NCBI RefSeq assembly: GCF_000165675.1
Contig: NZ_AEIZ01000023.1
Coordinates: forward strand, 1-64,000
Direction of reading: 5' to 3'
DNA from: Leuconostoc fallax KCTC 3537
Lineage (GTDB): Bacteria > Bacillota > Bacilli > Lactobacillales > Lactobacillaceae
DNA: 64,000 bases
The translations under genes were made by a program, and so were the position numbers. Positions within the stretch are counted from its first letter, which is position 1. Each line of letters opens with the position of its first letter. Of the stretch, positions 9,143-18,183 are shown in pieces. The notes below the pieces were generated by a model, which saw only the letters and a program-made list of their open reading frames with translations, made no database searches and was not told where the DNA came from.

Positions 9143-9649
9143 ATGGCAAAAGTAGCTGTTCTAGTCACAAATTTATTTGAAGATATTGAACTCACTGACC
9201 CGGTTGGCGCCCTAAAGGACGCCGGTCATACCGTAACATTTATTGAAAAAGACGCTGATAATATTGTTTCTGGTAAGCATGGTACAGAAGTCACTATTGA
9301 CGCTGGCATTCACCATGTTTCACCAAAGGATTTTGATGCGTTATTATTACCTGGTGGTTTTTCACCTGACCAATTACGAGCAGATGAGCGTTTCGTTGAC
9401 TTTGTCCGCTACTTCTTATTAGCAGACAAACCAGTATTTGCGATTTGCCACGGACCGCAACTCTTTATTCAAACAGGATTAGCTAAAGGTCGAAAAATGA
9501 CGGCTTATAAGAGTGTACAACCAGATTTGTACTATGCTGGGGCAATCGTTAAAGATGCATCTGCGGTAGTCGATCGTCAACTGGTGACAAGTCGTAATCC
9601 AAACGATATTCCTGATTTTAATGTCGCTATGTTAAAGGTATTAAGTTAA
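9143..9649 (+). CDS. DJ-1/PfpI family protein
   Basis: A 168-aa protein of the class I glutamine amidotransferase-like fold. The nucleophile elbow is AICHGPQ with cysteine near residue 103, and the LLPGGFSPDQLR segment precedes it. Members of the PfpI/YraA group act as protein or DNA deglycases, chaperones or stress proteins; which applies here cannot be told. ATG 9143 is preceded by GAGGAGG six bases upstream, far better than the upstream in-frame start. It is a single gene, divergent from DUF2130 and followed by a terminator. Confidence 0.88.
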   Translation: MAKVAVLVTNLFEDIELTDPVGALKDAGHTVTFIEKDADNIVSGKHGTEVTIDAGIHHVSPKDFDALLLPGGFSPDQLRADERFVDFVRYFLLADKPVFAICHGPQLFIQTGLAKGRKMTAYKSVQPDLYYAGAIVKDASAVVDRQLVTSRNPNDIPDFNVAMLKVLS

Positions 9650-9656
9650 TACCACA

Positions 9657-9698
9657 TAAAAAAGCAGTTGTTGTGACTAACCACAATAGCTGCTTTTT
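9657..9698. terminator. Bidirectional terminator
   Basis: AAAAAAGCAG pairs with CTGCTTTTT, and an inner TTGTTGTG/CACAATAG stem has G-U pairs. It lies between the convergent PfpI gene and the small membrane protein gene and can serve both. Confidence 0.85.
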
Positions 9699-9708
9699 AT
9701 ATATGTTG

Positions 9709-9933
9709 TTATTGATAAAATAGACCACTTAAGACAGCAACCAAAGCCAAAAATATAATACACAATAATAACGTTATACTGGTTAATTTTATCTTCCTTT
9801 TCGTACGCGATAAATCAACCTGTTTCACTTTTTTATACCACAATTCAATGAAAGTGGTGATAAGAAATAGTGCAACAACCAAAACAAGCATGATGGCTAC
9901 TGGTATCAAGCGGCCTAAGAATCCTACTGTCAT
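9709..9933 (-). CDS. Small two-helix membrane protein
   Basis: A 74-aa protein with two hydrophobic segments (about residues 5-30 and 50-72) separated by a basic loop (YKKVKQVDLSRTKRKIK), so the loop is probably cytoplasmic. I do not recognise a family. AAGGAGG lies 11 bases before ATG 9933, while the upstream GTG at 9945 overlaps that site. It stands alone between a terminator and the flavoprotein gene. Confidence 0.65.
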   Translation of the reverse strand: MTVGFLGRLIPVAIMLVLVVALFLITTFIELWYKKVKQVDLSRTKRKIKLTSITLLLCIIFLALVAVLSGLFYQ

Positions 9934-10010
9934 AACTACAGACACCTCCTTCTGCCATTAAAACCATCATAACGCCGAATCGTTGTTTTTGTACACTGAA
10001 GTGCTCGCTT

Positions 10011-11369
10011 TTAATTGACTAAACGTTGAATGTATTGCGCAGCTTGGCGACCAGCTTGTTGTCCAAAAACAATCGTTTCAGCAATTGAATTTCCCCCAAC
10101 ACGGTTATCACCGTGTAAACCACTGGTCACTTCTCCAGCCGCAAAGAGACCATGAATAACTTCTTGCTGTGCATTCATCACTTCTGTTTTAGTATTAATT
10201 CGAACACCACCCATAGTGTAATGGACAGCTGGTTGGATCCGTATGGCGTAGAATGGTGATTTAAACGGTAGTTGTTGCGACAGTATTGGTCGCTTAAAAT
10301 CTGGATCGTTGTGTGCTCTGACGCTCTTCTCCCAATTTTCTAGGGTGTCTCGTAGTCTCTTGGTATCCAAATGTGTCCGGGTTGCTAGTTCTGAAATTGT
10401 CTCTCCCTGCTGAACAAAGCCCATTTTGTCATAAAAATCGACAGCCTGACTACGTTCACGAATACGTTGATCAAAAATCAAAAAACTATCGTGTTCAATG
10501 GTTGCAGAAACAATCTGTCGATCCGCTAGTTCATTTACAAAGCGCTCTCCTTGATGGTTAACAAGAATCGCCCCTTCACCACGCAAAGCTTCACCGATTA
10601 AATAAGTGCGTCCGGTGACCTGATTAACGTGTGCAGTTGGATGAATTTGAATATTTTCTAAATTGCATAATTGCGCCCCAACATTTTCTGCTAAAAATAG
10701 ACCGTCACCAGTAGCGCCTACTTGATTAGTAGTTGGGTAACCAATTAGCTGTGAGTATTGCTGAATGAGTTTCTGATTCGCAGCAAATCCACCTGTTGCT
10801 AGTATAACTGCTCGGCCGTCTAATACTGTTTCTTTTGATAACTCTTTTGTTGAAATGGCTACACCATTAATCCAACCTTGACTATTTTGCTTTAAAGCGG
10901 TGACTTTTGTAGATAATAAAATCGGTATGTGATACGTTTTTATCTGTGACAATAAACCATTAATGAGATATTGGCCGATTGGTGCTGTAGATGCTGGTCG
11001 GTGCGTTCGTTTCTTTGTCATACCTGCAGTGAGTGTAAGATCTTCAAGCAAAATATAATGTTGCGCTAACCATTCGATTGCTTGATTGCTATGCGCAACA
11101 AAATACTTTAATATAGCAGGATCATTCTTTTGGTGACCAATACGATACGTGTCATCATAAAACGACGTTGTTGTATCCTGAATACCTTTTTTCTGTTGTA
11201 CAGTCGTTTCGGCAGCATTCATACCTGATGAAGCTCGTTTTGTATTACCACCAATACTTGGCATTTTTTCAATGATGATGGGCTTTAAGCCAAGCTCATA
11301 GGCTTGAATTGCACTGACTAGGCCCGCACTACCTGAACCAATAATAATAACGTCATAATTTTCATTCAT
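10011..11369 (-). CDS. FAD-dependent fumarate reductase-like flavoprotein
   Basis: A 452-aa soluble flavoprotein of the flavocytochrome c/urocanate reductase family. The dinucleotide-binding motif VIIIGSGSAGL is at the N-terminus, followed by GGNTKRASSGMNAA, the FAD segment ILATGGFA, the substrate-domain pattern EALRGEGAILVN, and the C-terminal AAGEVTSGLHGDNRVGG. It lacks a signal peptide, an FMN-binding domain and heme motifs. In lactic acid bacteria such proteins are annotated as fumarate reductase and use fumarate or related enoates as electron sink (family knowledge). I prefer ATG 11369, with AAGGGA six bases upstream, over the GTG codons at 11382-11387. Confidence 0.85.
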   Translation of the reverse strand: MNENYDVIIIGSGSAGLVSAIQAYELGLKPIIIEKMPSIGGNTKRASSGMNAAETTVQQKKGIQDTTTSFYDDTYRIGHQKNDPAILKYFVAHSNQAIEWLAQHYILLEDLTLTAGMTKKRTHRPASTAPIGQYLINGLLSQIKTYHIPILLSTKVTALKQNSQGWINGVAISTKELSKETVLDGRAVILATGGFAANQKLIQQYSQLIGYPTTNQVGATGDGLFLAENVGAQLCNLENIQIHPTAHVNQVTGRTYLIGEALRGEGAILVNHQGERFVNELADRQIVSATIEHDSFLIFDQRIRERSQAVDFYDKMGFVQQGETISELATRTHLDTKRLRDTLENWEKSVRAHNDPDFKRPILSQQLPFKSPFYAIRIQPAVHYTMGGVRINTKTEVMNAQQEVIHGLFAAGEVTSGLHGDNRVGGNSIAETIVFGQQAGRQAAQYIQRLVN

Positions 11370-11485
11370 ATATCCCTTATCCACCACTATTAGCCCCCCT
11401 TGACAGATGTCATATACTTATCATAGCGAATATTACGGCTAAAAAGAAGATGCTATAATGGATTTAAATAACTAAGGAGTATGAT

Positions 11486-11977
11486 ATGAGAATCCGACCT
11501 TTAGAACGAAAAGATCTCCCATATGTTTATAATCAAGAGAATGCACGTGGTGTCATGGCACTATGGTTTGAAGAAGCTTATACATCATTTGATGAACTAG
11601 AACTATTATACGAAAAGCATGTTTTAGATCAAACTGAACGTCGCTTTGTTATCGATGTCGACGGACAATTTGCCGGTGTTGTTGAATTAATGTATATCGA
11701 TGACTTACACCGTAATACTGAAATTCAAATCATCGTTGACAAGGATTTCCAAGGTCAAGGCCTAGCCCAAGAAGCAATGCAAAAAGGTATTGAATACGCT
11801 TTTAATGTTTTAAATATGTATAAAGTTTACCTGTATGTTGACGTTGATAATCAAGCTGCTGTTCATATTTATGAGAAAATTGGTTTCCAAAATGAAGGCC
11901 GTCTACGACAACATTTCTTCGCTGAAGGTCAATATCATGACAGTTTTGTTATGGGCATCCTAAGATCAGAATTTTAA
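11486..11977 (+). CDS. speG: SpeG-like GNAT acetyltransferase
   Basis: A 163-aa GNAT N-acetyltransferase closely resembling spermidine N1-acetyltransferase SpeG. The acetyl-CoA loop is FQGQGLAQEA (near residues 91-100) and the C-terminal YEKIGFQNEGRLRQHFF is typical of the SpeG/RimJ-like group. It would acetylate polyamines with acetyl-CoA and lower their toxicity. AAGGAG lies upstream. It is a single gene with its own terminator. Substrate specificity is inferred from similarity only. Confidence 0.82.
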   Translation: MRIRPLERKDLPYVYNQENARGVMALWFEEAYTSFDELELLYEKHVLDQTERRFVIDVDGQFAGVVELMYIDDLHRNTEIQIIVDKDFQGQGLAQEAMQKGIEYAFNVLNMYKVYLYVDVDNQAAVHIYEKIGFQNEGRLRQHFFAEGQYHDSFVMGILRSEF

Positions 11978-11988
11978 AATTAAGCGCA

Positions 11989-12029
11989 CAAAAAAAGAAC
12001 GTCTGCTTTAAAGCTGTACGTTCTTTTTT
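11989..12029. terminator. Bidirectional terminator between speG and mntA
   Basis: AAAAAAGAACGT pairs with ACGTTCTTTTTT, with an internal CTGCTTTAAAGCTG loop region. A- and T-tracts on both sides allow termination in either direction for the convergent genes. Confidence 0.9.
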
Positions 12030-12034
12030 GATGA

Positions 12035-12976
12035 TTACTTATTCAAACCATCATGAATATGATCTAAGTTCCACTTCATCATACCGTAGTAAGTGTCACC
12101 ATCAGTTCCCTCTTTAGCTAGAGAATCTGTATAGACCTTAGAATAGATTGGTAATCCTGTTTCCTTAGATACCTTTTCCATTGACTTTGGTGAAACTGAA
12201 CTTTCAACAAACAATGATTGTACCTTTGTAGCACGAATCTTAGCCAACACTTGCTTCATTTGTTCAGGTGTTCCTTGAGATTCTGTGTTAATTTCCCAGA
12301 TGTATGCTGGTGTTAAGCCGTAAGCTTTTGAGAAATACTTGAAGGCACCTTCTGAGGTTACCAACAACTTCTTGTTTTCAGGAATATCTGCAAACTTTTC
12401 TTTAGCTTGTGTGTCTAACTTTTGTAGCTTCTTAACATAAGCATCTGTACGCTTTTGGTAATCATCAGCGTTTTTTGGATCCTTCTTCTTCAATACATCG
12501 TTGATGACTTTAACGTATGAAATACCATTTTGTAAGTCTAACCAAGCATGAGGATCAAGTTCATTTGTTTGACCTTTACTTGTCAACTTCATTGGTGTCA
12601 CATTTTTTGAAACTGCGAATACTTCTTTGTCATCCTTTTTGTTAGCATTCTTTGTTAATTCAGAGAACCAACCATTACCACCAGTTTCAAGGTTCAAACC
12701 ATTGTGGAAAATAACATCCGCTTCAGTTGTCTTTGAAATATCTGTTGGACGTGGGTCGTATTCGTGCGGATCTGTACCACGCTTAACAATTGAGTATACT
12801 GAAACATCATCGCCACCAACATTTTTGACCATATCTTCTAAAATTGAATTAGTCGTTACAACACGCAACTTGTCATGCGCCGTTGATTTTTTACTACTTT
12901 CATGGTTAACAAACCATAAAACACCGCCAATAACAACAAACAAACCAATCAGTGTGATTGCAACTTTTTTAAACAT
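12035..12976 (-). CDS. mntA: Manganese ABC transporter substrate-binding protein
   Basis: A 313-aa cluster A-I (PsaA/MntA) metal-binding protein. The four expected ligands are present: His in DPHEYDPRP, His in DPHAWLDL, Glu in TSEGAFKYF and Asp in YTDSLAKEG. Glu rather than a third His as third ligand favours Mn2+ over Zn2+. The N-terminus has a basic start and one hydrophobic segment (VAITLIGLFVVIGGVLWF) but no lipobox cysteine, so it is probably held by an uncleaved anchor rather than lipidated. ATG 12976 has GGGAG upstream. Its start overlaps mntB by 8 bases, and it is last in the mntCBA operon. Confidence 0.9.
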   Translation of the reverse strand: MFKKVAITLIGLFVVIGGVLWFVNHESSKKSTAHDKLRVVTTNSILEDMVKNVGGDDVSVYSIVKRGTDPHEYDPRPTDISKTTEADVIFHNGLNLETGGNGWFSELTKNANKKDDKEVFAVSKNVTPMKLTSKGQTNELDPHAWLDLQNGISYVKVINDVLKKKDPKNADDYQKRTDAYVKKLQKLDTQAKEKFADIPENKKLLVTSEGAFKYFSKAYGLTPAYIWEINTESQGTPEQMKQVLAKIRATKVQSLFVESSVSPKSMEKVSKETGLPIYSKVYTDSLAKEGTDGDTYYGMMKWNLDHIHDGLNK

Positions 12977-13832
12977 TGGGTTCTCCCTTTTTTGCAATTC
13001 TTGATGTCAAGAAGCCTTGTTTTGGTGAAATAATAAATGAAATGATAAAGAATATTGAAGCTGTTAAGACGATTGATGGTCCAGATGCCCAGTTAAATGT
13101 ATAGCTCAAGTACAAGCCAACAACTGAGGCAATAACACTTAAGATAGCCGACAAGACTAACATAAACTTCAATTTATTTGTCCATAGGAATGCAGTCGCT
13201 GCTGGTGTGATCAACATTGCTACAATCAAAATAATACCAACAGTTTGTAATGCAGACACTGTGACCAATGTCAACACAATCATCAAACCATAATGTAACC
13301 ATTGTGTCTTTAATCCATATGATCGTGCAAATGTTTCATCAAATGATGAGATTAACAGTTCTTTGAAGAAAACTACGACGAACAAGACAACCAATGCGCC
13401 AACAATAACGGTTGTGATTAAATCAGAATCACTAACAGCCAAAACATTTCCAAACAAAATGTGATGCAAATTAGTGGTACTCTCTGCCATAGAAATCAAA
13501 ATGAAACCAAGGGCAAAGAAAGAACTGAACACAATACCAATTGCCGTATCATTTTTTAACTTACTGTGTGTTGAAACAAAACCAATTAACAAAGCTGCTA
13601 CGATACCGAACACAGACGCACCGATAAGCAAATTAACGCCAAGCATATACGCAACGGCCACACCTGGTAAAACAGCGTGGGAAATGGCATCGCCCATTAA
13701 TGACATACCACGCAAAATGATGAAGCTACCAACCAAACCTGACATAATACCCACTAGGATTGATGTAATCAAGGCTGTTTGTAGAAAATTATATTGACCT
13801 AATGCGTCAATAAAGTTTACAATACTATTCAT
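12969..13832 (-). CDS. mntB: Manganese ABC transporter permease
   Basis: A 287-aa permease of the ABC-3 family, with about eight to nine hydrophobic helices and the GMSLMGDAISHAVLPG segment that contacts the ATPase. It forms the membrane channel with MntC (ATPase) and MntA (binding protein). The open frame begins farther upstream, but ATG 13832 has GAGGGGG six bases before it and gives a normal N-terminus (MNSIVNFIDAL). It overlaps the end of mntC by 8 bases, so translation is coupled. Confidence 0.9.
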   Translation of the reverse strand: MNSIVNFIDALGQYNFLQTALITSILVGIMSGLVGSFIILRGMSLMGDAISHAVLPGVAVAYMLGVNLLIGASVFGIVAALLIGFVSTHSKLKNDTAIGIVFSSFFALGFILISMAESTTNLHHILFGNVLAVSDSDLITTVIVGALVVLFVVVFFKELLISSFDETFARSYGLKTQWLHYGLMIVLTLVTVSALQTVGIILIVAMLITPAATAFLWTNKLKFMLVLSAILSVIASVVGLYLSYTFNWASGPSIVLTASIFFIISFIISPKQGFLTSRIAKKGEPNV

Positions 13833-14586
13833 GGGAAACCCCCTCTTGTTTAGAATCATTATCATCTGTAAACAAGACATTACCGAGGTCTGCACTGAAT
13901 GCCTTAGAGACATTATCTTTGGTATACACTTCTGCGACAGGACCAGCGGCCACAATACCACGGTTCAAAATAATCAAGTGATCAAAATAATCTGTTACCT
14001 TATTCAAATCATGATGAACCACAATAATTGTTTTGCCTTCTGCTCGCCATGTTTTAAGGATTGACATAATTTCGCTTTCACTCTTCATATCAATACCAGC
14101 AAACGGCTCGTCCAATATGACAATTGGCGCTGCTTGAACAATCGCACGTGCTACAAAGACACGTTGTAATTGTCCGCCTGACAAATCACCAATTTGACGC
14201 TCTTTAAAATTAAGCATGTTAACTTGCTCTAAAGCAGATAACGCATTTTGCTTGTCTTGCTTACTTGGCTCCTTAAAAAGCCCTAGACGGCCATATGAAC
14301 CGCTCAAAACAACATCAAACACATTGATTGGGAATGTTAAATCTAAATTAGCTCTTTGCTCAACATAGGCTACTTGTTCACGATGAGACTCAATAGGCCT
14401 TTGATCAACACGAGCTACACCATTTTGGCGTTTAATTAAACCTAACGCCCCTTTAATCATGGTTGATTTTCCCGCTCCATTGGGACCGATAATACCAGTT
14501 ATTGCGCCACTGGGGAACTCTACGGATAGATTATCTAATATCTGAGTATTTTGATAACCCACCGAGAGATTTTCAATTTTAAACAT
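13825..14586 (-). CDS. mntC: Manganese ABC transporter ATPase
   Basis: A 253-aa ATP-binding subunit. Walker A is GPNGAGKST near residues 37-45, the signature is LSGGQLQRV, Walker B is IVILDEPFAGID, and the switch is VVHHDLN. It is the first gene of mntC-mntB-mntA, transcribed away from mntR. The 104-base shared upstream region contains a likely MntR operator (14630-14656), so the operon should be repressed when Mn2+ is abundant. Zn2+ import cannot be ruled out from this subunit alone, but the ligand set of the binding protein favours Mn2+. Confidence 0.9.
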   Translation of the reverse strand: MFKIENLSVGYQNTQILDNLSVEFPSGAITGIIGPNGAGKSTMIKGALGLIKRQNGVARVDQRPIESHREQVAYVEQRANLDLTFPINVFDVVLSGSYGRLGLFKEPSKQDKQNALSALEQVNMLNFKERQIGDLSGGQLQRVFVARAIVQAAPIVILDEPFAGIDMKSESEIMSILKTWRAEGKTIIVVHHDLNKVTDYFDHLIILNRGIVAAGPVAEVYTKDNVSKAFSADLGNVLFTDDNDSKQEGVSHE

Positions 14587-14629
14587 ACACTTCCACTTCT
14601 CCTTACTTTTATTCTGTATTTAGGCGCAC

Positions 14630-14656
14630 TTAAATTTTACTATATATTAAACTTAA
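14630..14656. promoter_or_regulatory. Putative MntR operator and mntR -10
   Basis: An imperfect 27-base palindrome (TTAAATTTTA ... TTAAACTTAA) lies between mntC and mntR and resembles DtxR/MntR-type AT-rich operators. A TATAAT at 14664-14669, just downstream, suits the mntR promoter. Binding by the neighbouring regulator is inferred from position and symmetry. Confidence 0.5.
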
Positions 14657-14690
14657 ATTAAAGTATAATTTTACCTGAAAGGACAATAAT

Positions 14691-15371
14691 ATGTCAGTAT
14701 CTATGTCTAAGAAGCAATATCTTCAAACAATTTTCGAATTAAGTGGTCCAAAACAAGACCTCGTTGCCAATAAATCGGTTGCAGAACATTTACATTTAAC
14801 ACCGGCATCAATTTCGGAAATGGCAACACACCTACGTCAACACGGTGATATTGAAGTTGTACCATATCACGGCATGAAATTAACCGATCAGGGCTATGAG
14901 ACGGCGATGAAATTAATTCGTGCACATCGAATCTTAGAAACATTTTTTGTTATCCACCTCAAAATGAGTTTAGCTGAAGCACATAAAAGTGCTGATGCCT
15001 TTGATCATGATTCTTCATTTGACATTACGAACCGCTTAGACGCCTTTCTCAATTTCCCTTCAACCAACCCAAGCGGACTACCTATTCCTAATCAAGATTA
15101 TCAATTACCCCCGCATCAGTTTGATGCGTTAAGCTCTGTTCACGAGGACGACAAGTTCGTGATTACAGCATTAGCTGACGATTATGAATTATTACGTTTC
15201 TCCGAGACACTTCACATTACGATTAATTCCAAATGGCGATTATCGGGGCATCTCAGCGTTGATGACGGCTTTTATATCCAATCTCTAGATAATGACCAAC
15301 AACAAATTGGTGTAACTGCTAAAATTGCCGCATTGATATTTGTCAAAACACTACCTGCTATTGAACAGTAA
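14691..15371 (+). CDS. mntR: Manganese-dependent transcriptional regulator, DtxR/MntR family
   Basis: A 226-aa DtxR-type repressor. The N-terminal winged helix covers residues ~1-70 (ANKSVAEHLHLTPASISEMATHL is the recognition region). A metal-binding/dimerisation domain follows (HRILETFFV, HKSADAFDHD), with a C-terminal SH3/FeoA-like domain. It should repress mntCBA when loaded with Mn2+. The start at 14691 has AAAGGAC upstream. It is divergent from the transporter genes and ends in a hairpin shared with the convergent P-type ATPase gene. Confidence 0.88.
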   Translation: MSVSMSKKQYLQTIFELSGPKQDLVANKSVAEHLHLTPASISEMATHLRQHGDIEVVPYHGMKLTDQGYETAMKLIRAHRILETFFVIHLKMSLAEAHKSADAFDHDSSFDITNRLDAFLNFPSTNPSGLPIPNQDYQLPPHQFDALSSVHEDDKFVITALADDYELLRFSETLHITINSKWRLSGHLSVDDGFYIQSLDNDQQQIGVTAKIAALIFVKTLPAIEQ

Positions 15372-15407
15372 AAAAGCATTATTCTCCTAATTAGAATAAT
15401 GCTTTTT
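15370..15407. terminator. Bidirectional terminator overlapping the P-type ATPase stop
   Basis: AAAAAAGCATTATTCT (15370-15385) pairs perfectly with AGAATAATGCTTTTTT (15392-15407) over a 6-base loop. The stop codon and last codons of the convergent ATPase gene lie inside the right arm, so the hairpin serves both genes. Confidence 0.93.
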
Positions 15408-18083
15408 TATTGCGCTTTAAACGCCAATATTTATCAGCTTCAGCAACAATTAATACAATAAACCCAGTAGCAATAATCAACAGCCAATGATTGAATTGTA
15501 AGGCTTGCGTTGAAAAGACTGTTTGCATAAATGGTACATAGGTTAAAATGAGCTGTAATACAATCATTATTCCAATTGCAATGAAGGCCATTGGATTACC
15601 CCATAAAGCAGAACTAAACGCTGGTGCAGATGTTCGAATATTAAATAAATAGAATATTTTACCAAAAATAATAATATTCACGGCAACAGTGCTGGCCACT
15701 TCAAAGGCAGTTCCAGACGCATTCAATGTTTCAAACGTAACTAAAGCAACCGCTGCTATAATGACACTAACATAAGTCATCTGTATCACATCATGGCGAC
15801 TCATTAACTTATTGGTTGTTTTACGTGGTAGACGTTTCATAATGCCCGGTTCAGCTGGTTCGAATATAAAGGCTAACTGAATAGTGATTGCTGAAACCAT
15901 ATTAATCCAAAGTAATTGTGTTGGAGTTAAAGGCATCGGTTGTCGTAGTAAAATGCTCATGACAACAATCAGTCCTTCAGCAAAACTTGTCGGTAGCAAA
16001 AATAAAATAGTTTTACGTATATTATCGTAAAGTCGTCGCCCTTGCCTAATTGCAACTTTAATTGTTGAGAAATCATCATTAGCTAGTATCATGTCTGCAG
16101 AATCTTTCGCAACATCAGTACCTTTAATACCCATCGCCACACCAATATCAGCTTGTTTCAAAGCTGGTGCATCATTCACACCATCCCCAGTCATCGCCGT
16201 GACCAAACCATTGGCCTGATAAGCCTTGATGATACGTAATTTATCATATGGTGTTGTACGTGCAAATATATCACGTTGCGGTACAACATCTCTCAACTCA
16301 TCATCCGATAAGCGTTCAACCTCTGAACCCGTCATTGTCTGAATGTCATCTGATAATCCCAACTGTTGCCCAATAGCTTTCGCAGTAGATGGACTATCAC
16401 CGGTAATCATTTTGACACGAATGCCTGCTTGACGCATATCCGCAATTGACTGAATCACTTCAGGACGCGGTGGATCAATAATGGCAGCTAAACCAAGTAA
16501 CTGAATCCCTTGTTCCGCCAGAAGTTCATGTGTAACTTCTTGTGTATTATCTGGCACATCAAGATAACCAACCGCAATAACACGCTTACCCGTTTGTGCG
16601 AAATTTTCAGAAGCATCATCCCAATACTGTCGCTTAAAGTCTTGTTGTTGTTCAGATAGCTTAAATAGCACATCTGGCGCACCCTTAATCGCAATGAAAC
16701 GTTTACCCTTTTGATTTTCTACAAGACGTGCAATATAACGATAATCCGAATCAAATGGGATACGATCAATCTCTTTTAACTTTGGTTCTTTAACACCAAA
16801 GGCTTTATAATAAGCTGACAAAAATGACGCATCAGTCGGCTCACCGTTCACCACCCATTGGCCTTTATCTTCGGTTAAGAAGGTGTCATTGGCTTGTTGC
16901 CCCATCGTTAGGAACATCTCTAATTTTTCATCAGTTGTTGGATCAATGATTTGGTCCTGCCATAAAATATCGCCATTGGGCTGGTAACCGGTTCCGGTCA
17001 ATTGATAATGGCGTTCATCAATCAATATATCTTGGAGCGTCATTTCATTTTTAGTTAACGTCCCAGTTTTATCAGATGCAATGATATCAACAGCACCCAG
17101 TGTCTCTGCAGCTGGTAGTGTTTTAACAATCGCTTGTTGCTTCGTCAGTTTTTGAACACCTGTGGCTAAGATAACCGACGTTGCAGCGGGCAACCCTTCA
17201 GGAATGGACCCAACAATCATCGTAATAATAGCCATAGCCAGTACTGGTAACGTATAGATATTCATAAACCAGCCTAAAGCAAACATCGCAACTGCCACAA
17301 AGATAATAAACCAAGAAATGCCCTTACCTAAATTATCTAATTCTTTTGTTAGGGGTGATTTATTCTGCGTTGCATCAGACACATTTTTAGAAATTTGGCC
17401 AATCTCGGTATGAATACCAGTCGCGACAACAATTCCAGTAGCACTACCGTTACTAACAGCCGTTGAAGCATATGCCATATTGTTTCGTTCAGCTAGTGGT
17501 GTGTCTTTTGGTAAAACCAGACTATCCTTCAAAACAGAATCGGCCTCACCAGTTAGTGTGGCTTCTTGAATTCTTAAATTATCAGTATCTAGTAATCGTA
17601 GATCTGCTGGGACGTTATCACCAGCTTCTAAATAAACTAGATCACCTGGTACCAATTCACGTGCAGGAATATAAACCCGCATGTTGTCTCGAATAACAGT
17701 AGCGTTAACAGATAGCATTTGCTTAATATTTTCAAGTGCATTAGATGCGTTCACCTCTTGAAAATATCCGATAAAGGCATTAATCACAACAACCAAACCA
17801 ATAACAATCGCATCAGAATAGTGTCGCATTAACAATGTTAGCAATGCAGCAACAATCAGAATATATACAATAACGTTGTTAAATTGTCGCAAAAAATTAA
17901 CCACTTTGGTGTTGGTTTACTTGTTACCTCATTGAAGCCAAATTGCTCAATACGTTTTTGAGTTTCAGATTCCGTCAGTCCTTGCGGATAATGACCTGCT
18001 AAATCTTCTGTCACTACTTGCCATTCTTCGTTATAAAATAACGATCCAGGTTCTTCTTTATCATGATTATTTGGTGTTTGCAT
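15391..18083 (-). CDS. P-type cation-transporting ATPase, Ca2+-ATPase-like (one apparent frameshift)
   Basis: About 897 aa after adding one base in the A6 run at 17891-17896. Motifs in order are the N-terminal cation ATPase domain, LTGEADSV (actuator), SIPEGLPAA in M4, the phosphorylation site SDKTGTLTKNE, KGAPDVLF (nucleotide site) and MTGDGVNDAPALK (hinge). M6 reads NMVSAITIQ without the aspartate seen in SERCA-type pumps, so Ca2+ specificity is uncertain; the group often handles Na+, K+ or Ca2+. No heavy-metal CxxC domain is present. The last residues are encoded within the terminator shared with mntR. Confidence 0.85.
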
Positions 18084-18183
18084 ATATCTTTTAGACTCCT
18101 AATTATGCCCATTTTTATACCACATCAATATATGTTAATGGTAACATCAGTACTTTTTAAGTGTCAAAGAAACTGCTTTCATG

